Assembly: GCF_900168295.1 (NCBI RefSeq)
Contig: NZ_FVZL01000010.1
Location: forward strand, 46,166 to 110,165
Length of the DNA stretch: 64,000 nt
Direction of reading: 5' to 3'
From: Arthrobacter sp. P2b
GTDB taxonomy: Bacteria; Actinomycetota; Actinomycetes; Actinomycetales; Micrococcaceae
Shown here: positions 56,257 through 63,903 of the stretch, in pieces
How the letters are laid out: each line of letters opens with the position of its first letter
Position numbering within the stretch: the first letter of the stretch is position 1
Translations under genes and position numbers: made by a program
Notes under the pieces: generated by a model
Databases searched by the model: none
Seen by the model: only the letters and a program-made list of their open reading frames with translations
Told to the model about the DNA's origin: nothing

Positions 56257-57807
56257 ATGACCGGGCACGAACCGGCTCCGTCCGGGGCCGCTGAAGCTCA
56301 CGACGGCGGCGCGAACCTTTCGGAGGAAGCGGCGGCACCATTCAGCCAGGGTGGGGAAGACCGCCCAACCGATCCTGCCGCCGTCGACACGTCCCTGCGG
56401 AGCCCGGAACAGCGGTCCCGCACCGTCACGGGAATCCTGGTGAACACCGCGCTGGCCAACATCACCACCAGCTACCTGTGGTTCGCCCTGACATTCTGGG
56501 TGTACCTGGAGACCCGCAACGTCATTGCCACCGGGGTAATCGGCGGCGCGTACATGCTCCTGATCGCCCTTTCCAGCATCAGCTTCGGCACCTTCGTGGA
56601 CCGCTACCGGAAACTGGCCGTGATGCGCTTCGCCGCGGGCTTCACCCTGGTGATGTTCGTGCTGTCCGGAGTCATGTTCCTGCTGACGCCCACGCCCCGG
56701 CTGCTGGACCTGACGCAGCCGTGGTTCTGGATTTTCACCATGATCATCCTGGTGGGCGCGGTGGTGGAGAACATGCGCAACGTCGCCCTCTCCACCACGG
56801 TCACCATCCTCATCGAACCGGACCGCCGGGCCAACGCCAACGGCATGGTGGGCATGGTGCAGGGGCTCGCGTTTATCGTCACCTCGGTGCTCTCCGGCCT
56901 GTCGGTGGGGCTGCTGGGCATGGGCTGGACGGTGGTCGTCGCCGTCGTCCTCACTGTGCTGGCCTTCGCGCACCTGCTGACCCTGCGGATGCCGGAGGAA
57001 GTACGCGTTGCCGCCACCGACGCCCACGGTGCGTTTGACCTGCGCGGGTCCATCGCAGCCGTTATGGCCATCACCGGACTGTTCGCGCTGATCCTGTTCT
57101 CCACGTTCAACAACTTCATCGGCGGCGTCTACATGGCGCTGATGGATCCGTACGGCCTCGAAATGTTCCCCGTGGAGGTGTGGGGAGCCGTCTTCGCGTT
57201 GGGTTCCACCGGGTTCATCATCGGCGGCGCCCTGATCGGCAAGTTCGGACTTGGCGCCAACCCGCTCCGCAGCCTGCTTCTCGCGGTGGTGGTGATGGGG
57301 TTCCTTGGCGCCGTATTCACCATCCGGGAGTGGGCGTGGCTCTACATCGCCGGCATCTGGCTGTACCTGATCCTGATTCCTGTGGTGGAGGCGGCCGAGC
57401 AAACGGTCATCCAGCAGGTGGTGCCGCTGAACCGGCAGGGCCGCGTGTTCGGGTTCGCCATGGCCTTCGAGTCCGCGGCGGCGCCGATCACCGCGTTCCT
57501 CATCGCACCGATCGCCCAGTTCTGGATCATTCCGTACGCGCGGTCGGAGGAAGGATCTGCGCAACTTGCCCCGCTGCTGGGCGAAGGCGTTTCACGCGGC
57601 ATCGCGCTGGTGTTCCTGATCGCCGGGATCATCATGATTGCCGCCGCGCTGCTCGCCTTCCTGACCCCGGTGTACCGCCGTGTTTCAGCCACCTATGCCC
57701 AGGCCGCCGCGGAGAATGCCAGCGACACCGCGGCCGGTAACGGCAGCGACGCCGACGCCGGCACCATCAGCGAGCGGGATGCCGCGCCCCGTCCGCCGGC
57801 CGGGTAA
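56257..57807 (+). CDS. Major facilitator superfamily transporter
   Basis: 516 residues with about 12 helices between residues 55 and 475. The N-terminal 55 residues and the C-terminal 45 are Ala/Asp/Gly-rich and cytoplasmic. Loop 2-3 has FGTFVDRYRKLAVM, the MFS D-R-x-R-like motif. The arrangement resembles macrolide/tetracycline-type exporters more than sugar-acid importers. It is divergent from the dehydratase and may share its operator region, but a role in sugar-acid uptake is not supported by its subfamily. Confidence 0.85.
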   Translation: MTGHEPAPSGAAEAHDGGANLSEEAAAPFSQGGEDRPTDPAAVDTSLRSPEQRSRTVTGILVNTALANITTSYLWFALTFWVYLETRNVIATGVIGGAYMLLIALSSISFGTFVDRYRKLAVMRFAAGFTLVMFVLSGVMFLLTPTPRLLDLTQPWFWIFTMIILVGAVVENMRNVALSTTVTILIEPDRRANANGMVGMVQGLAFIVTSVLSGLSVGLLGMGWTVVVAVVLTVLAFAHLLTLRMPEEVRVAATDAHGAFDLRGSIAAVMAITGLFALILFSTFNNFIGGVYMALMDPYGLEMFPVEVWGAVFALGSTGFIIGGALIGKFGLGANPLRSLLLAVVVMGFLGAVFTIREWAWLYIAGIWLYLILIPVVEAAEQTVIQQVVPLNRQGRVFGFAMAFESAAAPITAFLIAPIAQFWIIPYARSEEGSAQLAPLLGEGVSRGIALVFLIAGIIMIAAALLAFLTPVYRRVSATYAQAAAENASDTAAGNGSDADAGTISERDAAPRPPAG

Positions 57808-57815
57808 AAAAGGCT

Positions 57816-58562
57816 TCAGCCCCGCAGGGCCCCCAGACCGGAAATCAGCGCCTCCAGTCCCAGGCTGAACGCCGTGTCCGCCGGACGTTCCGACGACGGC
57901 GGCCCGCCCAGGCTGCGTACGGCGGCGGTGAAGTGCGGGGTTGATTCAGCCATGGTGCCGGGCTCGAAGATGTCCTCCGGCGCGGTGACGTCGTACGCGG
58001 AGCCGAAGATGAAGGACTCCAACGCCACGATCGATGACACAACCCGCGACTCGGGAAAACCGGCGTCGAGGAAGCCCTTGCTGATGGCCTCATACATCGC
58101 CAGGGTCTGCGGCGCGTCCGTCACGGGCAGCACGGCAATCACCGGAATCAGCGGCGTATGCTCGGCGAACACATTCCGGTAGCTCCACGCCCAGGTCCGC
58201 ACGGCCTCCTCCCACACCGAAGCGCCGAACCCGGAGACGTCCACCAGGGACATAAGGTGGTCCTCCACCAGGAGCAGCACGTCCCGCTTGGATGCCACGT
58301 GGTTGTACAGGGCCGAAGGGGCGACGTCCAGCTGTTTGGCCAGGGCGGCCATGGTCAGCCCGTCGTAGCCTTTCCGGCTGACGAGCTCCAATGCGGCGGC
58401 GGTGATACCGGTTTTGTCCAGCACGGCGGCCGAGGGCCTGCCGGCGCGCCGCCGCCGTGTCTCGGCATTGCCGGACCCATTCGCGGCGGCGGTCCCGGTG
58501 GCGCGCCCCTGTGTGGCTGATACTGCCGGCATTCCCGCCCTTTCTTTGGTGGTCTCCAGCAT
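57816..58562 (-). CDS. TetR-family regulator next to putrescine oxidase
   Basis: 248 residues if ATG 58562 is used; ATG 58532 (GGGCGGGA upstream) is a good alternative. Helix-turn-helix at about 45-90: ALELVSRKGYDGLTMAALAKQLDVAPSALYNHVASKRDVL. The C-terminal domain is of the TetR_C type with MYEAISKGFLDAGFPESRV. It is divergent from putrescine oxidase with a perfect palindrome between them, so it is the probable repressor of amine oxidation. The ligand is unknown. Confidence 0.9.
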   Translation of the reverse strand: MLETTKERAGMPAVSATQGRATGTAAANGSGNAETRRRRAGRPSAAVLDKTGITAAALELVSRKGYDGLTMAALAKQLDVAPSALYNHVASKRDVLLLVEDHLMSLVDVSGFGASVWEEAVRTWAWSYRNVFAEHTPLIPVIAVLPVTDAPQTLAMYEAISKGFLDAGFPESRVVSSIVALESFIFGSAYDVTAPEDIFEPGTMAESTPHFTAAVRSLGGPPSSERPADTAFSLGLEALISGLGALRG

Positions 58563-58612
58563 TATTCCACCCGGGCACTTCCGGTCCCTGCCAAGAGCCG
58601 CTATAGTTCTAA

Positions 58613-58633
58613 TAAATGAATGGCATTCATTTA
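58613..58633. promoter_or_regulatory. Probable TetR operator at the puo promoter
   Basis: A perfect palindrome with 10-bp arms (TAAATGAATG, then one G, then the complement). It starts 6 bp after a -10-like TATAGT (58602-58607) of puo, so a bound regulator would block transcription start. Confidence 0.8.
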
Positions 58634-58671
58634 GTGGTCCCGGTCACCTGACGGGCCGCAGAAAGGACATC

Positions 58672-60063
58672 ATGCTGAACCTGAACCGCGACGTTGTGGT
58701 CGTTGGAGCCGGGCCGTCCGGATTGACCGCGGCACGTGAACTGAAAAAGGCCGGCCTTACCGTCGCCGTGCTCGAGGCCCGTGACCGCGTGGGCGGCCGC
58801 ACCTGGACCGACACCGTGGACGGGGCCATGCTGGAGATCGGCGGCCAATGGGTCTCGCCGGACCAGACCGTACTCCTGGAGCTCCTGGACGAGCTGGGCC
58901 TCAAGACCTACCCCCGGTACCGCCAGGGCGAGTCCGTCTACATCGGCTCGGACGGCATTCCCGTTCGCTACACCGGCGACACCTTCCCGGTGGACCCCGC
59001 CACCGCCGTCGAAATGGACAGGCTGGTGGCACTGCTGGACGGGCTCGCGGCGGAGATCGGTGCCACCGAACCCTGGGCGCATCCCAAGGCGCGCGAGCTG
59101 GACACCATTTCCTTCCATCACTGGCTGCGGCAGAACTCCGCCAACGAGGAGGCCTGCAAGAACATCGGCCTGTTCATCGCCGGCGGCATGCTTACCAAGC
59201 CCGCGCACGCCTTCTCCGCACTGCAGGCTGTCCTGATGGCAGCCTCGGCCGGTTCCTTCACCCACCTCACGGACGAGGACTTCATCCTGGACCGGCGCGT
59301 GGTGGGCGGCATGCAGCAGGTTTCCCTGCTGCTGGCGCAGGAACTCGGCGACGACGTCGTCCTCAATACCCCCGTGCGCACCATCAACTGGGGGCCGGAC
59401 GCGGACGGCGGCCACCGCGTCACCGTCGAATCAGAGCAGGCCACCGTCAATGCCCGGTTCGTGATCATGGCCGTGCCGCCCAACCTTTACTCACGAGTCT
59501 CCTTCAACCCGCCGCTGCCGCGCCGCCAGCACCAGATGCACCAGCACCAGTCCTTGGGGCTGGTCATCAAGGTCCACGCCGTCTACAGCAGGCCGTTCTG
59601 GCGTGACGCCGGGCTCTCAGGCACCGGCTTCGGCGCCGACGCCCTGGTGCAGGAGGTGTACGACAACACCAACTATGGCGATACCCGCGGCACCCTGGTG
59701 GGCTTCATCTCCGATGAAAAGGCCGACGCCGTGTTCGAGCTCAGTGCCGAAGACCGCAAGAAGGCCGTCCTCAACTCCATCGCCGGCTTCCTGGGCCAAG
59801 AGGCGCTGACGCCGGAGGTCTACTACGAGTCCGACTGGGGCTCGGAGGAATGGACCCGCGGCGCCTATGCCTCCAGCTACGACCTGGGCGGACTGCACCG
59901 CTATGGCAAGGACCAGCACGCCCCGGTCGGGCCCATCTACTGGTCCTCCTCCGACCTGGCGGCGGAGGGCTACCAGCACGTGGACGGCGCCATCCGGATG
60001 GGCCTTCGCACCGCCGCCCGGGTCGCCGAAAAAGCGAAAGTAGCTGTTCCTGCCGGGTGGTAA
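58672..60063 (+). CDS. puo: Putrescine oxidase (flavin amine oxidase)
   Basis: 463 residues from ATG 58672 with GAAAGGA upstream. FAD-binding DVVVVGAGPSGLTAARELK, then ARDRVGGRTWTD and EIGGQWVSPDQTVLLELLDE. The block LDTISFHHWLRQN and KPAHAFSALQAVLMAASAG closely matches Rhodococcus and Kocuria putrescine oxidases that I recall. It oxidises putrescine to 4-aminobutanal with hydrogen peroxide and ammonia. The C-terminal YQHVDGAIRMGLRTAARV completes the FAD site. A divergent TetR gene and operator indicate control by amine supply. Confidence 0.93.
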   Translation: MLNLNRDVVVVGAGPSGLTAARELKKAGLTVAVLEARDRVGGRTWTDTVDGAMLEIGGQWVSPDQTVLLELLDELGLKTYPRYRQGESVYIGSDGIPVRYTGDTFPVDPATAVEMDRLVALLDGLAAEIGATEPWAHPKARELDTISFHHWLRQNSANEEACKNIGLFIAGGMLTKPAHAFSALQAVLMAASAGSFTHLTDEDFILDRRVVGGMQQVSLLLAQELGDDVVLNTPVRTINWGPDADGGHRVTVESEQATVNARFVIMAVPPNLYSRVSFNPPLPRRQHQMHQHQSLGLVIKVHAVYSRPFWRDAGLSGTGFGADALVQEVYDNTNYGDTRGTLVGFISDEKADAVFELSAEDRKKAVLNSIAGFLGQEALTPEVYYESDWGSEEWTRGAYASSYDLGGLHRYGKDQHAPVGPIYWSSSDLAAEGYQHVDGAIRMGLRTAARVAEKAKVAVPAGW

Positions 60064-60130
60064 ATAAGCATGCTTACTAATAGGCTGGCCGATGGGGAAC
60101 GTCCCCGACCCCAGACGAAAGAGGTGAGGC

Positions 60131-60613
60131 ATGACTGACGCCCAAAGCATCAGCAAGGTTACGGAAATCATCAACGATTCCAAGATCGGAATGTTGACCA
60201 CCATCAACGAAGAGGGTGCCCTCGTCAGCCGTCCGCTGGCCGTCCAGGAAGTAAAGGACGACGGCGACATGTGGTTCTTCACCGGGCTCGGCACGTCGCA
60301 GGTTGCGCATGTCCGGGCCGACTCCCGCGTCAACGTCGCCTTTGGCAAGAACACCGAGTGGGTGTCGGTGGCAGGCCGGGCCGAGGTTGTGACGGACCGC
60401 GCCAAGATCCACGAGCTGTGGAACCAGGCGGTGGAGGCCTGGTTCCCGGACGGGCCGGACACCCCGGAGGTGTGCCTGCTCCACATCGACTCGGACTCGG
60501 CGGAGTACTGGACCAGCCCCGGCGGCACCGCCGCAACCGTGCTGCAGTGGGTGAAGTCCAAGGTCACCAACAGCCGCATGAGCGTCGGTGAAAGCGGCAC
60601 GGTAGAGCTGTAG
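60131..60613 (+). CDS. Pyridoxamine-5'-phosphate-oxidase-like general stress protein
   Basis: 160 residues with AGAGGTGAGG upstream. It contains IGMLTTINEEGALVSRPLAVQEV and FFTGLGTSQVAHVRADSRVNVAFGK, a split-barrel flavin-binding fold of the general-stress-protein-26 type, then VSVAGRAEVVTDR. It probably binds FMN or F420; reaction unknown. It lies 67 bp after puo and may be co-transcribed, ending at a strong terminator. Confidence 0.88.
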   Translation: MTDAQSISKVTEIINDSKIGMLTTINEEGALVSRPLAVQEVKDDGDMWFFTGLGTSQVAHVRADSRVNVAFGKNTEWVSVAGRAEVVTDRAKIHELWNQAVEAWFPDGPDTPEVCLLHIDSDSAEYWTSPGGTAATVLQWVKSKVTNSRMSVGESGTVEL

Positions 60614-60626
60614 ATTTACGTGAAAC

Positions 60627-60658
60627 AAAGGCGGGGCAGCTGATGCTGCCCCGCCTTT
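60627..60658. terminator. Bidirectional terminator
   Basis: AAAGGCGGGGCAGC and its complement around TGAT. It lies between the stress-protein gene and the convergent DUF6919-like gene. Confidence 0.9.
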
Positions 60659-60710
60659 CGCATGTTTCCGCTAAGGCGCGGGCGTCGCGGCGGGCTGACA
60701 GCCGGCTGCG

Positions 60711-61313
60711 CTACCCCTGGCCCGTCAGCGCCCCGAGGACTGCCGGCAGCAGCACGTCATTGCGTCCCCAGACCGGGTCCAGGATTTCCACGTACCAGGA
60801 ATCGGCCAGCAGGAGTGCCAGGGCGTCATTTGTCTCGTCGGCCCAGTCACTGATCTGGTCGTCGTCCACGGGGTTCTCGCTGGACCCCAGCACGGTGGTT
60901 ACTTCCGTTCCGGCCAACGTCACAGGAATGGCCGCGCTGCTGGCCTCACCGGGGGCGTGGGCCACGGTGACCAGTTCCGTCCGGGTGCTCAGTGCCAGCA
61001 ATTCGCCGGCCAGGGAGGGACCGCAGAATCCCGTGACATACTGCCGCTGGGCCGCTGAAGCCGTGAGCAGGCCAGGCTGGGATTCCTTGGTGAAAAGGCC
61101 GTTCCGGTTCAGCTCTGCCAAAGCTCCGGCGATGGGACGCGTTTCCTCGTCGAAGCCCGCCGCCAGGTGACCCGGCTGGTAGGAGCTGCCACCCTCCAGC
61201 CACCGCGCGGTCAGCTCGCCGGCGGCTTCCAGGGTGGTGGCCTGCCGCCAGACTCCGCGGTCCTCCAGCAGCCGGCCGAACTGGTCACGTGCTGGTATTT
61301 CCTCTGGCTTCAT
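60711..61313 (-). CDS. DUF6919-like hypothetical protein
   Basis: 200 residues. It includes RGVWRQATTLEAAGELTARWLEGG and a pattern with LAELNRNGLFTKESQPG, which I associate with the DUF6919 family of actinobacteria. There is no signal peptide, helix anchor or catalytic motif. The central part has QYVTGFCGPS and the C-terminal part has YVEILDPVWGRNDVLLPAVL. Function unknown. It is preceded by an 80-bp gap to the membrane protein gene on the same strand. Confidence 0.6.
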   Translation of the reverse strand: MKPEEIPARDQFGRLLEDRGVWRQATTLEAAGELTARWLEGGSSYQPGHLAAGFDEETRPIAGALAELNRNGLFTKESQPGLLTASAAQRQYVTGFCGPSLAGELLALSTRTELVTVAHAPGEASSAAIPVTLAGTEVTTVLGSSENPVDDDQISDWADETNDALALLLADSWYVEILDPVWGRNDVLLPAVLGALTGQG

Positions 61314-61395
61314 CTTCGGATGCTATCCCCGCGGCCGCGGCCCCTTCCACCGGGACCGACACACCACTTAACGTCCGGCCCCCGATGTCCGCGGC

Positions 61396-61995
61396 CTAGG
61401 CCTGCTCGGCGGGAATTCCCGCTGCCCGCTCCGCAGCGGCGAGGGAGGCGGCCAGGCTGGTGACGGCGTCGGGATATCCCTGGTGCGGATTGCCGCGCAA
61501 CTGGTCCGCAGCCTTCATGGCCTTGATGAGTGCGGACGTCTCCGGCAGCCGCACGTCCGTCAGGGACGGGTAGTCGATGCTGCAGGCAGGGTCCAGCTCG
61601 TAGCGCCGCCACCGGGCAATCAACGCATCATGCTGCGCCTGCGCTGCCAGGTGCGCCGATTCCAGCGCCTGGTAGTCACGCCGGGCGGCCCGCCGCGCCA
61701 GGTAACGGGGAGTGCCCCGGTAGGCGGCGATGCCGGCCGCCACGCCCGCGCCGCCCAGGAAAAGGCCGGTCCACGGCGACATCAGGGTGGGGATCAGCAG
61801 GGCTGGAACCGCAACGGCAGACCCCAGGAACAGGTCCCAGAACAGCTGGTCCGAGCGCTCAGCCTGGGTGTCCCCGCCGGCAAGGGCACGGCGGCGGACC
61901 ACAAACACCGTCGCGGCAATGCTGGCCACCAGTACGGGACCGCAGAGCAGCAGCGCCCAGGCTCCCTGGATCAAACCCTCGAACATTTCCCCCAT
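61396..61995 (-). CDS. Hypothetical membrane protein
   Basis: 199 residues from ATG 61995, chosen because AGGTGG lies 6 nt upstream; an in-frame GTG is 9 bp further up. Three hydrophobic segments: LIQGAWALLLCGPVLVASIAATVFVV, LFLGSAVAVPALLIPTL and TGLFLGGAGVAAGIAAYRG. The C-terminal 110 residues are soluble and helical, with ARRAARRDYQALESAHLAAQ. Function unknown. The last residues are Ala/Glu-rich. Confidence 0.7.
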   Translation of the reverse strand: MGEMFEGLIQGAWALLLCGPVLVASIAATVFVVRRRALAGGDTQAERSDQLFWDLFLGSAVAVPALLIPTLMSPWTGLFLGGAGVAAGIAAYRGTPRYLARRAARRDYQALESAHLAAQAQHDALIARWRRYELDPACSIDYPSLTDVRLPETSALIKAMKAADQLRGNPHQGYPDAVTSLAASLAAAERAAGIPAEQA

Positions 61996-62146
61996 GGCTG
62001 CCACCTGACCTCCAGCGGACGCCCGGGCCGCGGATTCCCGGGCTGGTCATTCCATTGCACAGTGTCCGGGAACCAGCGTCAATGGGCTGGCGGATTCCAA
62101 GCCTGCACCCGGCCGGGGCACCCTTTCCGCTGTCAGTGCTGCCGCG

Positions 62147-62152
62147 TACCGT
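62147..62152 (+). promoter_or_regulatory. -10 element for a leaderless VOC gene mRNA
   Basis: TACCGT lies 7 nt before ATG 62160, with no ribosome binding site. Confidence 0.45.
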
Positions 62153-62159
62153 GGGGTCC

Positions 62160-62555
62160 ATGAGACTTAAAATGTGCAGCATCCACGTCAAGGACCCCGC
62201 CGCAGCCCACGCCTTTTACACCGGCACCTTGGGCTTCGAGACCCTGATGGCCATGCCGGAGTACAACCTGTTCATCATCAAGGATCCAGGCACCAACGAA
62301 CAGGGTGCTGACGCCGGGTCCGTGGGCCTTCTGCTTGAGCCCAGCGACAACCCGATCGGCGCCAATTACATGAATGCCCTCCATGACGCCGGGATGCCGG
62401 CCATCGTCTTCGGCGTCCCGGACGTGCAGGCGGAGTATGACCGGCTGCGGGAAGCCGGCGTGGTGTTCAAGGGTGAGCCGGCCGAGGACCCGTCCGGCAT
62501 CAGCGCCGTGTTCGACGACGGCTGCGGCAACTTCGTCCAGCTGCACCAGGACTGA
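62160..62555 (+). CDS. VOC (glyoxalase/bleomycin-resistance) family protein
   Basis: 131 residues from ATG 62160. Two beta-alpha-beta-beta-beta modules: MRLKMCSIHVKDPAAAHAFYTGTLGFE and a second with PAIVFGVPDVQAEYDRLREAGVVFKGEP, ending DDGCGNFVQLHQD. Metal-binding His/Glu positions are only partly obvious. It might be a lyase, dioxygenase or binding protein; substrate unknown. It converges on the DUF5997 gene across the second copy of the dispersed palindrome. Confidence 0.88.
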   Translation: MRLKMCSIHVKDPAAAHAFYTGTLGFETLMAMPEYNLFIIKDPGTNEQGADAGSVGLLLEPSDNPIGANYMNALHDAGMPAIVFGVPDVQAEYDRLREAGVVFKGEPAEDPSGISAVFDDGCGNFVQLHQD

Positions 62556-62567
62556 TCCGTTAAACGC

Positions 62568-62624
62568 CAGAGGCTTGTTCGCGGATCCCACCCTTTAAGG
62601 TCCGGATCCGCGAACAAGCCTCTG
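62568..62624. repeat. Dispersed intergenic palindrome, copy 2
   Basis: A 57-bp inverted repeat. The outer arms CAGAGGCTTGTTCGCGGATC and their complement are perfect, with an asymmetrical centre. It shares GTTCGC-GATCCGG-type arms with copy 1 at 54182. It lies between convergent VOC and DUF5997 genes. Confidence 0.82.
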
Positions 62625-62636
62625 ATAGGAGGAGGG

Positions 62637-63041
62637 CTACTCCGCCTTGGCGCGGGCCTTCTTCGCTTCCTTCTTGGCGGCTTCTTCCTTCACGCGCTGG
62701 GCTTCGGCGCGCACCGCGGCGTGTGTGGCGCGCTCGGTGACCAGCCACTGCGGGGGAGCCTGCAGCAGCGCGGTGATTTCCGCCGTCGTCAGCGCTTCCT
62801 CAACGCCGCCGCGGGCCAGGCCGCTGATGGAGACGTTCAGTTTCTGCGCCACCACGGGACGGGGGTGCGGGCCGTTGCGGCGCAGTTCGGCGAGCCATTC
62901 CGGCGGGTTGGCCTGGAGTTCGGCGAATTCTTCCCGGGTGATGGTTGATTCCTGGAACTCCCGGGGTGTTGCGGGCAGGTAGATGCCAAGTTTCTTGGCA
63001 ACGGTGGCCGGCTTCATGGACTGGGAGTTTGCAGAGGTCAT
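62637..63041 (-). CDS. DUF5997 family protein
   Basis: 134 residues. It starts with MKPATVAKKLGIYLPATPREFQ in its core and continues with REEFAELQANPPEWLAELRRNGPHPRPVVAQKLNVSISGLARGG, matching the actinobacterial DUF5997 family. The C-terminus is an Ala/Lys/Glu-rich helix. The family may have a small DNA-binding or adaptor fold, but nothing is proven. It diverges from a LysR-effector-domain protein with 37 bp between starts, a recurrent pairing in actinobacteria. Confidence 0.85.
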   Translation of the reverse strand: MTSANSQSMKPATVAKKLGIYLPATPREFQESTITREEFAELQANPPEWLAELRRNGPHPRPVVAQKLNVSISGLARGGVEEALTTAEITALLQAPPQWLVTERATHAAVRAEAQRVKEEAAKKEAKKARAKAE

Positions 63042-63066
63042 GCTTCAAGGGTATCCGGGCGGACGG

Positions 63067-63072
63067 TACTGT
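63067..63072 (+). promoter_or_regulatory. -10 element for the leaderless LysR-effector-like gene
   Basis: TACTGT lies 6 nt before GTG 63079, with no ribosome binding site. Confidence 0.45.
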
Positions 63073-63078
63073 GAAGAC

Positions 63079-63837
63079 GTGCCCTCCGACAACATCTCCC
63101 CACCTGACGCTTCCACTGAGCCTGACGACTCCGCGGAGCAGGCTGCGCCCCGGACCCTCCGCATCGCCTACGTGGCAGGGGTTACGCCCGGAAAGTGGAT
63201 CCGGCGGTGGGAAGAGCGCATGCCGGACATTCCCCTGCAGGCATTTATGCACGACGGCGGCACGAGCGTCGAGGCAGTGCGCGGCGGTTCCGCGGACATG
63301 GCCTTTGTCCGCCTCCCCATCGAGCGCGACGGCCTCAGTGTCATCCCCCTGTACGAGGAGCAGCCCGTGGTGGTGGCTCCCAAGGGCCACGAAATCTCGG
63401 TGTTCGAGGAAGTTGCCTACAACGATCTGGGGCAGGAAGCCTTCCTGGACGTCGACGCGCTGGGCGGGCCGGAACCGGCCCTCGAGGTGGTTGCCACCGG
63501 AGCCGGGCTGGTGATCCTGCCCATGTCCGTGGCCCGCCATTTCAATGTGAAGGACACCGTGGCGCGACGGCTTACCGGCGCACCCGCAACCGAAATTGCC
63601 CTCGTGTGGCCGGTGGATTCCACCGACGAGGTGCTGGAGGAATTCATCGGGATCGTCCGCGGCCGCACCGCGCAAAGCTCACGGCAGCCGTCGGCGCAGC
63701 CGGTCAAGGTGAAGAAGGAACCCAAACCGGACCGGCGCGGCAGCGGCACCAAGAAGGCGCCCAAGGTGGCCCAGCGCTACGCCCCCAACCCGGACAAGGG
63801 CCGCGGCAAGGGCTCACGCAAAAAGGGCAAGCGCTAA
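63079..63837 (+). CDS. LysR-type effector-binding domain protein without a DNA-binding domain
   Basis: 252 residues from GTG 63079. A periplasmic-binding-fold effector domain (about 25-205) contains LRIAYVAGVTPGKWIRRWEER, ADMAFVRLPIERDGLSVIPLYEEQPVVVAPKGH and VATGAGLVILPMSVARHF, typical of LysR regulators. No helix-turn-helix precedes it. The C-terminus is very basic (about 205-252, ending GRGKGSRKKGKR). It may bind a small ligand and either DNA non-specifically or the divergently encoded DUF5997 protein; this is inference. Confidence 0.85.
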   Translation: MPSDNISPPDASTEPDDSAEQAAPRTLRIAYVAGVTPGKWIRRWEERMPDIPLQAFMHDGGTSVEAVRGGSADMAFVRLPIERDGLSVIPLYEEQPVVVAPKGHEISVFEEVAYNDLGQEAFLDVDALGGPEPALEVVATGAGLVILPMSVARHFNVKDTVARRLTGAPATEIALVWPVDSTDEVLEEFIGIVRGRTAQSSRQPSAQPVKVKKEPKPDRRGSGTKKAPKVAQRYAPNPDKGRGKGSRKKGKR

Positions 63838-63850
63838 CCGGACATGACAA

Positions 63851-63880
63851 CAGGCCGGCTCCCGTGGGGGAGCCGGCCTG
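63851..63880. terminator. Bidirectional terminator
   Basis: CAGGCCGGCTCC and its complement GGAGCCGGCCTG around a short loop, between the convergent LysR-like gene and the partial gene at the window end. Confidence 0.75.
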
Positions 63881-63903
63881 TCCTGTCTGCCTAGGACACC
63901 GTT

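Noticed and set aside
60610..60626. A parS-like word (TTTACGTGAAACA) just after the stress-protein gene
   Set aside because: Only one half of the palindrome is intact; the other half has several mismatches. It is next to a terminator and is probably chance.
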